NCBI GenBank assembly: GCA_963971225.1
Contig: CAXARI010000010.1
Location: 1 to 64,000 of the forward strand
Reading direction: 5' to 3'
Length of the DNA stretch: 64,000 nucleotides
Source: Melieria omissa
Lineage: Eukaryota > Arthropoda > Insecta > Diptera > Ulidiidae
The notes under the pieces were generated by a model. It did not search any database. It was not told the origin of the DNA and worked only from the letters and a program-made list of their open reading frames with translations. A program made the position numbers and the translations under genes. Shown one piece after another: positions 11,355 through 21,783 of the stretch; the first letter of the stretch is position 1, and every line of letters starts with the position of its first letter.

Positions 11355-12879
11355 TTTCTTTTATTTCTATTGCAAGTTGTTCATATTTTTTTATTTTTTC
11401 TTCTTCTTTGTGTATTATGTTGTGGTCATTGGGGACGGCTATATCTATTAGGTGCGTTATTTTTTGATCTTTGTTTTGAATAATTATGTCTGGTCTATTG
11501 TGTGTTATTGTTCTATCTGTTAGTACTGTGACATCCCAATATAGTTTTATTTTGTTATTTTCTAAGTTTTTTTCGGGTTTATATTTGTAGTACGGTGTGT
11601 ATTCTGTTATTAGTTTATATTTTGTCGCAAGTTCTTGGTGGATTATTTTTCCTACTGTGTCATGTCTATCGGTGTATTGTGTTCCTACTAATATATTGCA
11701 GCTCCCGATGATGTGTTCTATTGTTTCTGTATGCTGAAGGCATCTTCTGCACATGTGTGTTTCTATGTTTTCTTTCAGTATGAATTTACGGTAGTTTCTG
11801 GTGGCTATAACCTGGTCTTGCATAGCTAGAACGAATCCTTCCGTTTCTGGGTAGATTTGTCCTTTTTTGAGCCATGCATATGATAGTGTGCTATTTATTT
11901 TGTTGTTTTGCATTATGGACATGTGTCTTCCATGTAATTCCTTTCCGGTCCAGTTTGCTTTTTTTCGTGCTGTAATTTCCTGTTTGGTTTCTATGTTTAT
12001 GTTTTGTGTGTGTAGGTTGAGTGGAGTGTATTGTGTGTCTGAGCTTGAGATAGCTTTGTGTAGGGGGGTTTGTTTATTGTGGAAGTAGTTTCGTAGTTTT
12101 TGTATTTGTGTGTTGTGTAGTGCTGTGAGGTCTATAATGCCTCGGCCCCCTTCGTCCCTGTTTAGTGTTAATCTTTCGATGCATGAATTTGGGTGGAGAT
12201 ATCTATGTTGCGTCATTTTGGTTCTGTTTATCCTGTTCATCCTTTCTAGATCTGTTGCTGTCCATTTTATTATGCCAAATGTATATGTAACTATTGGAAT
12301 TGCATATGAGTTTATTGCTTTTGTTAGGTTCTTTGAGTTTAATTTTGTTTTCATTATCTTTGTTAGTCTTGAGATATACCGTTTTTCAATTTGTGTTTTG
12401 ATTTGTGTGTGATTTATTTCGTTGTTTTGATTGAATCCTAGGTATTTGTACAATTCTCCTGTATTTAGGTAGTCCATTGGTTCGTTGTTAAGTATGACTG
12501 GAAGGGATGTCTTGATTTTATTGCCTTTTTCTATGTTAATAAGTTTGCATTTTTGTATGCCGAACTCCATACATGTGTCGTTTGTGAATGTTTGTGTTAG
12601 TGTTAATAGATTTTGCATTTGCGTTATGTTAGGTGCGTAAAGTTTTATGTCATCCATGTATAGGAGATGGTTTATTATGTGATTTGTTTTGTTTTGCTGC
12701 TTTTTTTTGTATCCTATTGTACTGTTGTTTAGTAGATTAGATAGTGGGTTTAAGGATATGCAGAACCATAGGGCACTCAGCGAGTCTCCTTGGAAAATAC
12801 CTCTTTTTATTTGAATTTCTTCGGTTTCAGTTTGGTGTTGCTTTGTGTGTAGGTGTATCTTTGTTCGCCATGTTTGCAT
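11355..12879 (-). pseudogene. R4/Dong-like RT C-terminal half + CCHC + restriction-like endonuclease
   Basis: The fragment starts inside the RT. It shows KRGIFQGDSLSALWFCISL and the catalytic YMDDIKLYA motif. Near 11740 is the cysteine motif CRRCLQHTETIEHIIGSC (CCHC spacing), followed by RPDIIIQ...HLIDIAVPND, the RPD/D signature of the restriction-like endonuclease of R2/R4 elements. This enzyme nicks the target DNA and primes reverse transcription. The ORF runs into the Gypsy LTR after IKEMW; the missing C-terminal ~60 codons lie at 5071-5256. The upstream RT motifs are absent because the element is cut at 12995. Confidence 0.85.
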
Positions 12880-13011
12880 AATTGTTTTTAAGAATTGTTG
12901 GATTTTGGTGTCTATTTTGTAGATTTGTAAGATCTCTGTTAGCCAGCTGTGTGGGATTGAGTCGAAAGCTTTTTTGTAGTCTATGTATCCGGTGAAGCGT
13001 TAAAAACAACA

Positions 13012-14441
13012 CGAAGTTTTGTTGTAAGACTTTCTGGTTTAATGACAGCATGATGCGGAAGATAACAATATGTGACCAAACTCTGATTTGAAGGCGGACC
13101 GACTAACTTCATATGCGATAACTGCAAGTATTCGTCAACTACCTGGTCATAAAGAACTTTGAATTCGGGTTTTTTAAGAAGCGAAGCTTCGTACCGAAGG
13201 AACTGCCGTAAAGCACTATTACGAGAATCTCCCAAGCAAAGTTCGTTAGGATAATTAACTTTAAAAGGAAGAGAGACAATGTATCTCCCATCTTCATTCC
13301 GCCGAGTAGTAGCCATGTAGTTGTCCTCACACCATTGATCAGCTTCCGCTAGAATCCTTTTCCTAGGGGGTTCTTCAATTTCCCAAAAGCGAGAAAGAAT
13401 TGTGTCCAACCCAGAATCCGTTGAGATGTCCACCTTCGTTGTAAAACACCTGACTTCGGAATCCGGAATGGGGCCAGTAAGAGTCCATCCGAAAACGGTT
13501 TACTGGGCTGTCAGACTTCCAAGCAGATTGCGATGAATTCCATGGAGCACCACCTGTGGGTACAAGTCGGCGCCGATAAGTACGTCTATGGCGGAAGTCC
13601 TCCAAAAGTCTCCGTCTGCCCAATTAAGATTCGGTAGTTTATGACGTAGTCCTGAATCGACTGTACAGGATGGCAAATTTCCGGTGATTTGCGGAAGTAC
13701 GAAGGCGAGGGCTTCGATTTTCACGTTTGGATCCGTAGGTGATCCGAGAACAAATGAGCTAAGTCGATTAGCGCTTCCAGAAAACGATTGATTAACCCCA
13801 GATATACTGGCTTGTGTAGCAAACGTAGGCAAGTTAATCAATTTACGAAGGCGATCAGAAATGAAAGATGCTTCTGATCCTGGATCAATCAACGCCCTAG
13901 CAGCATAATTGGTATTCAAATGGCAAATATAGATTTGCGCTGTACCTAAAAGTACTCGTTGGTTTCGAGGAAACGCAAGATTCGGAGAATTACTATTCGA
14001 AAATGTATTAGTAGTGGACTGTATTTTTTGATGGAAGCTATGATGCTCACTCGTTTGAGCTACGGAAGAAGTAGAAGGCTGATTGGAGCGAAGCCCCGAA
14101 GAAGCACTCGAAGGTTGAAATCCTGGCGCGGTGGAGCGTAACTCGGACGACGCAGCCACTGTAGAAGTAGTAGAAGTAATGTTAGTTGGACGTAATCCCG
14201 ACGGAGTCTTCGTAGAAGAAGGTGATTCGCGATGTAACAACGTGTGATGGCGTTGATGACATACGGAACAATTGTAGGCGCTTTTACAATCCTTTAATTG
14301 ATGGCCTTTCGATAGGCAGTTCAAACAGCACTGAAAACGCTTAACACTGGAAAACCGATCGCAAACTTGCATGTTAAGAAAACGTTTACAATTGCGCAAT
14401 ATGTGTGGTTGCTTGCAAAGAACACAGCTTGAATCAACCAC
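13012..14441 (-). pseudogene. pol: BEL/Pao knuckles, protease and start of RT, truncated
   Basis: Three Cys/His clusters come first (CVLCKQPHILRNCKRF, CCLNCLSKGHQLKDC, CSVCHQRHHTLLH). They are followed by a DUF1758-like aspartic protease (ARALIDPGSEASFISDRL) and ending DVLIGADLYPQVV. An in-frame TAA follows LTAQ at 13500. The frame then reopens to the RT N-terminus (NELCLGDSRNSALRQFL..., TKLRVVFNAS), where the element is cut. The protease has DPGS where retroviral-type enzymes have D(T/S)G; this variant is typical of the family. RT catalytic motifs, RNase H and integrase are all missing. Confidence 0.8.
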
Positions 14442-14469
14442 ATTCGCGTGAAAAGTATGTGTAAGTCGT

Positions 14470-15459
14470 TTAGAACCGCCGTCGTTTAGATGCCGGTCTG
14501 TTCGAATTTGATTTGTTGGAAGTAGAAGTTTTTAACTCATCGACGCATTCGAGAGTTCGGTATCGCGTAGTAAGAAACTCGTCAAGTTCGCACCACTTTG
14601 GCAAAGCCGATTTGTCTTTAACACCTTGCTCCCAAAAAGCAATAGTGCGTTGAGGTAAACGCTGCATACACATATAAACAATGATTGGATCCCAATCGGA
14701 AGTATTAACGTCGTATAATTTCAGCGAATTCAAACAATGATTAGTGCCGCGTTGCAAACTCTTAAGCCCAGAACCAGTTTCAGAAGAAAGAGCTGGTAAG
14801 TCAAAAAGAAGTTTAATTTGAGCGTTAACTAAAATTCGTTTATTATTAAAGGCTTGGTCTAAATTTTTCCAAGCGAGCTCGAAACCGTCATTGGTCAAAG
14901 GGGACCTTCGCACTATTTCTCTCGCTTCTCCACTTGTTTTCTGAATGAGGTGATACAGTTTTTCAACATTAGTTAAGCGATTGTTCCTGATATAGATGGC
15001 GGTAAACAAATCGCGGAAAGTTGGCCAAGACGTATAGTCACCTTGAAAAACGTCAGTATCACAAGGCGGAAGTGCGATATTATTGTTTAAAATAGGTTCT
15101 GATAAAGCAGAACTATCGAGGGTGGATGTATGACGAGGACAAGATGAAGCGAGATCGAAGTCGTGAATTTTTTCGTTAATTGTCGCTAAACATGAAACGT
15201 AGGTGCGATACGTGCTGTGATATTTCGCAGTAACGACAGCGATATCATCAGCATTTCTTTTCGTTTGACATTTCGATATTTGGTTCGATATTTGACATTT
15301 TTCATATTGAACTTTCACGGTAGCCCACAACTCCTTTAGCTCGGAGCTTTGAATTTCTAAAGTGAATTTGCTATGACTACTTGATGGAGTTTCCGTAAAG
15401 GCATTTTCAAATTCAAAAACGCGATCAGAAGCACGGGTGAAATCGTCAAGTTTGGCCAT
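14470..15459 (-). pseudogene. gag: BEL/Pao gag region (DUF1759-like)
   Basis: The start is taken at the ATG at 15459 (MAKLDDFTRA). The region FQGDYTSWPTFRDLFTAIY...LTNVEKLYHL is the hallmark of the DUF1759 domain in BEL/Pao gag. WCELDEFLTTRYRTLECV leads to the basic C-terminus KRRRF. In this family gag and pol are usually one ORF. Here the frame closes at 14470 and resumes in another frame (VVDSSCVLCKQPH), so a one-base indel separates gag from the knuckles. Confidence 0.8.
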
Positions 15460-15489
15460 TTCGATTTGAATGGACGAAATCAAAATCAA

Positions 15490-17029
15490 AAGGTAAAATC
15501 GAAGTAGCCCAAAACTTTTTCACCTTAGCGCAACAAAGGTGAAATGCGAAAGAGAGAAGTAAAAAATGTGCGACACGAGATATAAAAAAAAGGAAAACAA
15601 TAGAAAATTAACTCAACGCTTGCTTTATTATGTATTGTTACAATATTTCGCTTATGCACTTCAAAAATGTAAATCCAATTAATAGGTATGACAAGTAATT
15701 TGCCCTACGCATAGAATTGAATTCAAAAAATTTATAGTTTTGTGTGTCACCTCGTACTTCAATAGAAGGTGCACAATGCAGAAACTAATGCCGAAATGCC
15801 AAAAAAATGTATTCGCGCAAGGCCTACTTGTGCCTTTACTTTCGTATGTACGTACCAGCAATTGTTATTGCTTGGCAGCTATGTACATATGCACTAGTGG
15901 TTGTTGTTGCACTACGGATGTGCACGTACAAGAGAAATAGAGAAGAAAAGCAAAGTCGCGACAACGTAGCACTGAGTTTACCGAATACAGGGTCGCGTGA
16001 TATGCGCGATGCTAAAAGGTATTTTATATGAAAGGCAGTTTGAATCCGTTAACCGATATGTAAATGTATGAATATATATATAACCGTGTATATATATAAC
16101 TAGCTGGTTCGTTAACGGAACCCGAGATAACTAAAAATATGTAATTAATTTTGCGCCAAGTTTAGTCAAAAAACGTTGTTGTTATTTTCTTATGTATTTT
16201 CGACACATAAGAAAAGCGTTTTGTTTTTGTTTTTGTTTTTACACTCGCGATTTTGGGTTTTGTTTGTTAGAAAAATTATGTAAACACGCGAACCTTACAG
16301 CAGGTACAACAAAACACACTATATGCTCAATAAATCAACTTTTGTAATATGCAAATATCGGTTCAACGCACCTGTGATAGCTTGTAATAGAGATGAGGAT
16401 GATGAAAAACCCATGCACAATATGGTGGTTGATGATCGCGAGAAGATGTTAAGTCCCACCAGAAGATATTGAGGGAGAACGCAGGAGTGTAGGCAGCAGT
16501 GTATGGACGAGAAATCCGGAGTGCGCGGACGAAGATCCGGAATGCGTGGACAAAGATCCGGAGTGCGTGGACGAATATCCGAAGTTCGTGGACAAAATCC
16601 CAAGTGCGTGGACGAAGATCCGGAATGCGCGTACGATATCCGGCTCGAAGGACCAGAATGTTGGGAGTTGTCGGCACGATATTAGAAAGAAGGAAATCGA
16701 AATACCATTAGAAAAAATGCAATAAGTAGCCGAACGATATTATGGCTCGATACTCACGTGCGCGGTTCGGAAGCAACCACGAGTAAAACGGTGAAGAAGA
16801 AAAACGCAACGGGTGATGGATTTTGCTGTAGGGTTTTATTGATGCTGCTGCCTCGCTGACGTCGGATGATCAAGTGAGTGAAGTAAAGAAAATGAGAAAA
16901 GGGCCGAGGCCTGGATTGCCGCGCAACAAGAGAGCGAAAGCTTTTGTTGCTAACGGCTTACAAAAAGTTCAGAGTTGTTACACTAAGTGCAGCTTTAGCG
17001 GAGACTTTGAAAGAGATTTGGTCTAAACA
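15490..17029 (-). other. BEL/Pao leader and probable 5' LTR
   Basis: No gene is supported here. It holds an AATAAA-type signal on the minus strand near 15640, TATATATA runs near 16075-16100 and the minisatellite at 16499-16640. The short ORFs are low-complexity. Confidence 0.5.
16499..16640. repeat. Minisatellite of 21-24 bp units
   Basis: Six imperfect units of GTG(G/C)(A/G)GGACGAAGATCCGGA type lie within the probable BEL 5' LTR. Unit boundaries drift and the last unit is degraded. Confidence 0.7.
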
Positions 17030-18064
<1,035 letters not shown>

Positions 18065-18079
18065 CCTCACCCTTCAAGT

Positions 18080-18096
18080 ATCTGCGTCCCGCAGAT
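18080..18096 (-). other. 17-nt palindromic hairpin next to the polypurine tract (element A)
   Basis: ATCTGCG-TCC-CGCAGAT on the plus strand is a perfect 7-bp stem with a 3-nt loop. It is followed in sense by the PPT (TTGAAGGGTGAGG) and the LTR. The same stem occurs at the same place in B (30922-30938) and C (32542-32558). Confidence 0.85.
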
Positions 18097-19560
18097 CAAT
18101 TACGTTCAACGGATATTTGGGTCGACGCGGTGTTGGCGGCGGGGCCCTTCTGATCGGTTGGACCCAGTTGTGTCCCAAGACTGATGATGGGCACGCCTTC
18201 CTTTGACGTTATTTTTTTCCAGATTCGATATGCTAGCAGAGTTATGAAGATAACGGCTAAAGTTTCTGTAATGATAGAAAGATTAAATTTGCCATTTAGG
18301 GTTCTCAAGTACTTCACATTCCGCTGGCTAAGGTCATGCACATATTCCAGATTCAAGCGTTGGCCTCCGTTTGTGACATTGACCAGAACAGCCGGCATCA
18401 CGTGGAGCCCAATTATGGATCGGCTCGAGAATGTGTGGTCCTTTATTTGAGCGGTCTCGTTGTTAAGCTGAATGACAAAAGACCCCTCGAGGTAATCGGA
18501 AAAGTTCGCTGCCTTAACTGTACCCCGGAAATTCGTGAGGAATATCGTGCCTTCATCCATTAATTCGATGATTTCCTGCTTGTTGGTTACATACTGGCAG
18601 TGGGCTTTGCCTCCTTTAATAATTCTCGGAACACAGTCCTCTTCGGGGAGTTTCTTTAATGCGTTTTCCCTGCATATTGTAGAATTATTCACCGACAGGC
18701 AGTCGCTTGTAATTCCATAGCTTTCTCTTTGATTTATTAAGAGTTTATGATATTGCAGGTCTACTTGCGTTCCGTTGGCTATGGTAGCTCTCGTCAGCAG
18801 CAAGTGGTAGACATCCCTCTTCACTTTTGGCATTGCGAGAACGTACAGCAACATAGTCCCGTTAGTAAAAACAGATGGGCTCGCGTATTCCAGTGCTTCT
18901 ATGACATTCTGGTACGGAAGTGTTTCTCTTTCGCCGATAAGATTGTTGATTTCTTCCTTATCGAGTAGATTTGTATTTACTACACCACCCTTCGCCATTT
19001 GGCAAGCTCGGATGATCTCGTTAATCTGCTCCTTGAGGATCAGGACCTTATTCAAAATATCGTGCTCTATACTAAGTGAGTGCGAACCTTTGTCAATCGT
19101 ATTGATGCGCATAACTAATTGGTTTATTTTTTGTATTGCGTCATGTGTGCCCTTGAATAGCCTTTCATTAATTTTATACTGTTGATTGTTGTTTTCTACG
19201 AGGGCATTTTGACTACGCAGGATCTCATCCCAATCCGCAGCGTCTGGGGACCCTGCAATCCACTTCCAGGCAGACCCGAGCCAGTTAATTGAGCGCGCAG
19301 TTCTGGACCTAGGTAATTTCAATTGGTCCAGTCTTTCGATTGCATTAAACAGATGAAATTCGATAATTGCTCTCGTCTGGTCGGCCTTAACGTCTTTCTT
19401 GAGGAGTTCGGTCATGCTGCGCAGTGCCTTGCTGAAGGTTTCGAGGTTGATGACATGAACCAGGTTGAAGTGCCCATTAATGATCCAGGCGTTGCCTCGT
19501 TGGAGTGTAGTGTAACTATTGGAGCCTCATAGTTGAAGACCTGGAGTCCATCGCCGGCGG
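18096..19560 (-). pseudogene. env: Errantivirus A env, one-base frameshift near the N-terminus
   Basis: Encodes the insect errantivirus envelope glycoprotein, which in intact relatives mediates membrane fusion. A hydrophobic leader-like segment (LIITRLLLASAG) precedes the mature N-terminus. The furin-type site SRTAR|SINW is followed by the conserved NWLGSAWKW fusion-peptide region. N-glycosylation sequons (NGT, NNST, NVT) are present. A transmembrane helix (LAVIFITLLAYRIW) precedes a ~35-residue tail ending SVERN. Compared with env of B, a run of three G has lost one (19495-19496 region), so the 439-codon ORF at 18096-19415 lacks the true N-terminus. No ATG is visible for the leader, which fits an env made from a spliced mRNA in this family. 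Confidence 0.88.
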
Positions 19561-19911
19561 ACGCTAGCAGCAGTCTTGTTATGATTAGGGTTTCGGAGTC
19601 AAGGGAAATGGAGATATTCGTTATTGGGATATAGGATAAAGGAAACAGAGGACATTTTAGTTCATGGGATTGGTTCGGTACTTTTTGGAGAACAAACTAA
19701 ATAAGTCTACCGATACTTAAATATTTAGGCAGGGCAATGGTTAGTAATGGTTAGTATAAGCTAATATGTATATCAAATGTATTGAAAGTAATTTATTAAA
19801 TGGATTAGCTTAATTGTTATATCTCAATTGGTTAGTAGTAATGTTATATAAAAGTGCCTCTGTGCATGGCAACATTTTCTTCTTTTTTTTCTTTTTTTTT
19901 TATATTGATTT

Positions 19912-20305
19912 TGTAACTTGATATACGGCAAGGAGTCGAACCTTGGTAACCCGTCATAATAGAGTGAGCACCCACCATTTAAGCCAATATATTTTTATTA
20001 CATATCGTGTATCTTGTGGCCGTAATAGGCATGTACATTTTTTATTTGGTTTTATATAAACTTATGTAACTTAATATACGGCAAGGAGTCGAACCTTGGT
20101 AACTCATCGTAATGGAGTGAGCACCCACCATTTAAGCCAATATATTTTAACATGTGATGTATTTTGTGGACGCCGTAGGCATGTAAAACATTTTTGATTT
20201 GGTTTTATTTAAACTTATGTAACTTAATATACGGCAAGGAGTCGAACCTTGGTAACTCATCGTAATGGAGTGAGCACCCACCATTTCAGCCAATATATTT
20301 TTACT
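19912..20305 (-). repeat. 153-bp tandem repeats between pol and env of A (third unit split by mariner)
   Basis: The motif ACGGCAAGGAGTCGAACC restarts at 19925, 20078 and 20231, exactly 153 bp apart. The third unit is interrupted at 20306 by the mariner and resumes at 21598 (CATATCGTATAACTTGTGG...GGCATGTAC). Each unit contains a tRNA-like segment on the minus strand. Confidence 0.9.
19924..19994 (-). other. tRNA-like segment 1 (A box + B box), also at 20077-20147 and 20230-20300
   Basis: On the minus strand each 153-bp unit contains TGGCTTAAATGG, matching the Pol III A-box consensus (19975-19986, 20128-20139; third copy has one change at 20281-20292). About 32 nt downstream is GGTTCGACTCC, a perfect B box (19932-19942, 20085-20095, 20238-20248). 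The B box sits in a perfect T-arm, stem CAAGG/CCTTG with loop TTCGACT. The flanks ATATAT and GTATAT can form an acceptor-like stem. The anticodon arm is degenerate, so this is not a functional tRNA gene; it may be a tRNA-derived fragment. Confidence 0.6.
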
Positions 20306-20306
20306 A

Positions 20307-21597
20307 ACACTTCGTTCAATAATGTGTGTGACTAACTAATTAAAGCAAATTTTTTTGCCAAAATTCGTTTTTATTCATCAACATAGTCCCCTTTTAGGGA
20401 GATACAATCATTCCAACGCTTTTCCAATCTTTCGATACCGCCTTTGTAGAACGATTTTTCTTTGCCTTCAAAATAGGCGTTAGTTTCGGCGATTACTTCA
20501 TCATTTGAGCCAAATCTCTTACCACGGAGCATCTTTTTGAGGTCTGCGAAGAGCCAGTAGTCGCTGGGGGCCAGATCTGGAGAATACGGGGGATGAGGAA
20601 GCAATTCGAAGCCCAATTCATGCATTTTTGCCATCGTTTTCATCGACTTGTGACACGGTGCATTGTCTTGGTGAAACAACACTTTTTTCTTCTTCATATG
20701 GGGCCGCTTAATCGCGATTTCTTCTTTCAAACGTTCCAACAACGCTATATAATAGTCGCTATTGATTGTTTTCCCTTTCTCAAGATAGTCGATGAATATT
20801 ATTCCGTGCACATCCCAAAATACTGACGCCATAACCTTGCCAGCCGATGTTTGTGCCTTTGGACGCTTTGGGCGGCTTTCACCGGTTGCATGCCACTCAG
20901 CAGACTGCCGATTTGACTCTGGAGTGAAATGGTGGATCCATGTTTCATCCATTGTGATGTACCGACGCAAAAACTCCGACTTGTTGCGCGTAAACATGTC
21001 CAAACAGCTCTTTGAATCATCGATTCGTTGTTGTTTTTGCTCCGGTGTGAGCAAACGCGGCACCCATTTCGAAAACACCTTTTTCATAACCAAATGTTCG
21101 TGTATTATGGTGTATACACTGCCTGCTGATATCTTTAGAATGTCAGCAATCTCCCCCACTTTCACTTTACGGTCGGACATAATGATTTTCAGTGTTTTTT
21201 CTACGTTTTCCGGAATAGCAGCGTCATTTGGCCGTCCAGTAGATGGAATGTCATCGGTGTCTGTACGACCACGTTTGAATTCGGCATACCAACAACAAAT
21301 GGTTCTTTTTGATGGAGCAGAGTCCGAATAATGTTTTTCAAGCCATTCCTGGCATTGAACAGTATTTTTTTTCATTAAAAAACAATGATAAATCAGCACA
21401 CGGAATTGCTTTGAATTCATTTTTTTGAAAACTCAAAAGTAGTGTCACTTAAAGCACTGTAACTTGTAAACTAATGGTCGGATTGACATATAATTTTGAC
21501 AGTAAGCCTAAAAAGGTTCACAATTTCGAAAAAAATATTGATTTAGTATTAGTGCCACCATCTATGTGTCAGTCACACACATTATTGAACGAAGTGT
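20307..21597 (-). mobile_element. Mariner transposon, irritans-like, intact
   Basis: The element is 1291 bp with perfect 27-bp terminal inverted repeats (ACACTTCGTTCAATA...) and a TA duplication (20305-20306 and 21598-21599). It contains one uninterrupted transposase. It sits in the third 153-bp repeat of errantivirus A, so it arrived after that array formed. Confidence 0.96.
20371..21420 (-). CDS. Mariner transposase, 349 aa
   Basis: A cut-and-paste transposase with the D,D34D catalytic triad. An N-terminal helix-turn-helix region (residues ~1-110) contains the mariner linker-type motif KWVPRLLTPEQK. First aspartate: ITMDETWIHHFTPES. Second: VLFHQDNAPCHKS. Third: YSPDLAPSDYWLF. Its 349 aa is the normal mariner length, and the ATG at 21420 lies just inside the inverted repeat. 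The protein is most like the irritans subfamily as I recall it. No disabling mutation is seen, so it may be active. Confidence 0.96.
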   Translation of the reverse strand: MNSKQFRVLIYHCFLMKKNTVQCQEWLEKHYSDSAPSKRTICCWYAEFKRGRTDTDDIPSTGRPNDAAIPENVEKTLKIIMSDRKVKVGEIADILKISAGSVYTIIHEHLVMKKVFSKWVPRLLTPEQKQQRIDDSKSCLDMFTRNKSEFLRRYITMDETWIHHFTPESNRQSAEWHATGESRPKRPKAQTSAGKVMASVFWDVHGIIFIDYLEKGKTINSDYYIALLERLKEEIAIKRPHMKKKKVLFHQDNAPCHKSMKTMAKMHELGFELLPHPPYSPDLAPSDYWLFADLKKMLRGKRFGSNDEVIAETNAYFEGKEKSFYKGGIERLEKRWNDCISLKGDYVDE

Positions 21598-21783
21598 TAC
21601 ATATCGTATAACTTGTGGCCATAATAGGCATGTACAACATTTTTGATTTTACTTAATTTTTAGATAAGTAAATTTTTACAATCGTATTTTATTTTATTAA
21701 AGAAAAAACTTGGTGCAGTGGAATCTTGTGTGATTTGTTAATTAATTGATAAAGCATTACCTGGAGGTTGTATGAAGGAGGTT

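Larger units (their letters stand above)
12996..17029 (-). mobile_element. BEL/Pao LTR retrotransposon, 3'-truncated within RT
   Basis: Minus-strand order is probable 5' LTR (about 15550-17029), gag (DUF1759 type), knuckles plus DUF1758-type protease, then the start of the RT. The RT stops abruptly at 12996, where R4/Dong sequence begins. The end next to the TAA array reads TGTTTAGACC on the minus strand, a plausible LTR start. No second LTR is present, so exact LTR borders cannot be set. The coding frame is broken by one frameshift (near 14470) and one in-frame TAA (13500-13502). Confidence 0.8.

Noticed and set aside
12110..12412. Hydrophobic plus-strand ORFs opposite R4/Dong (also 54207-54509)
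   Set aside because: Antisense of an A-rich coding strand, giving Phe/Val/Ile-rich shadows.
16499..16640. CRISPR array
   Set aside because: Units are contiguous imperfect 21-24-bp repeats without unique spacers, in an insect LTR-like region.
19924..20300. Functional tRNA genes
   Set aside because: A and B boxes and T-arm are good, but the anticodon arm has an oversized loop, the acceptor stem is imperfect and no Pol III terminator follows directly.
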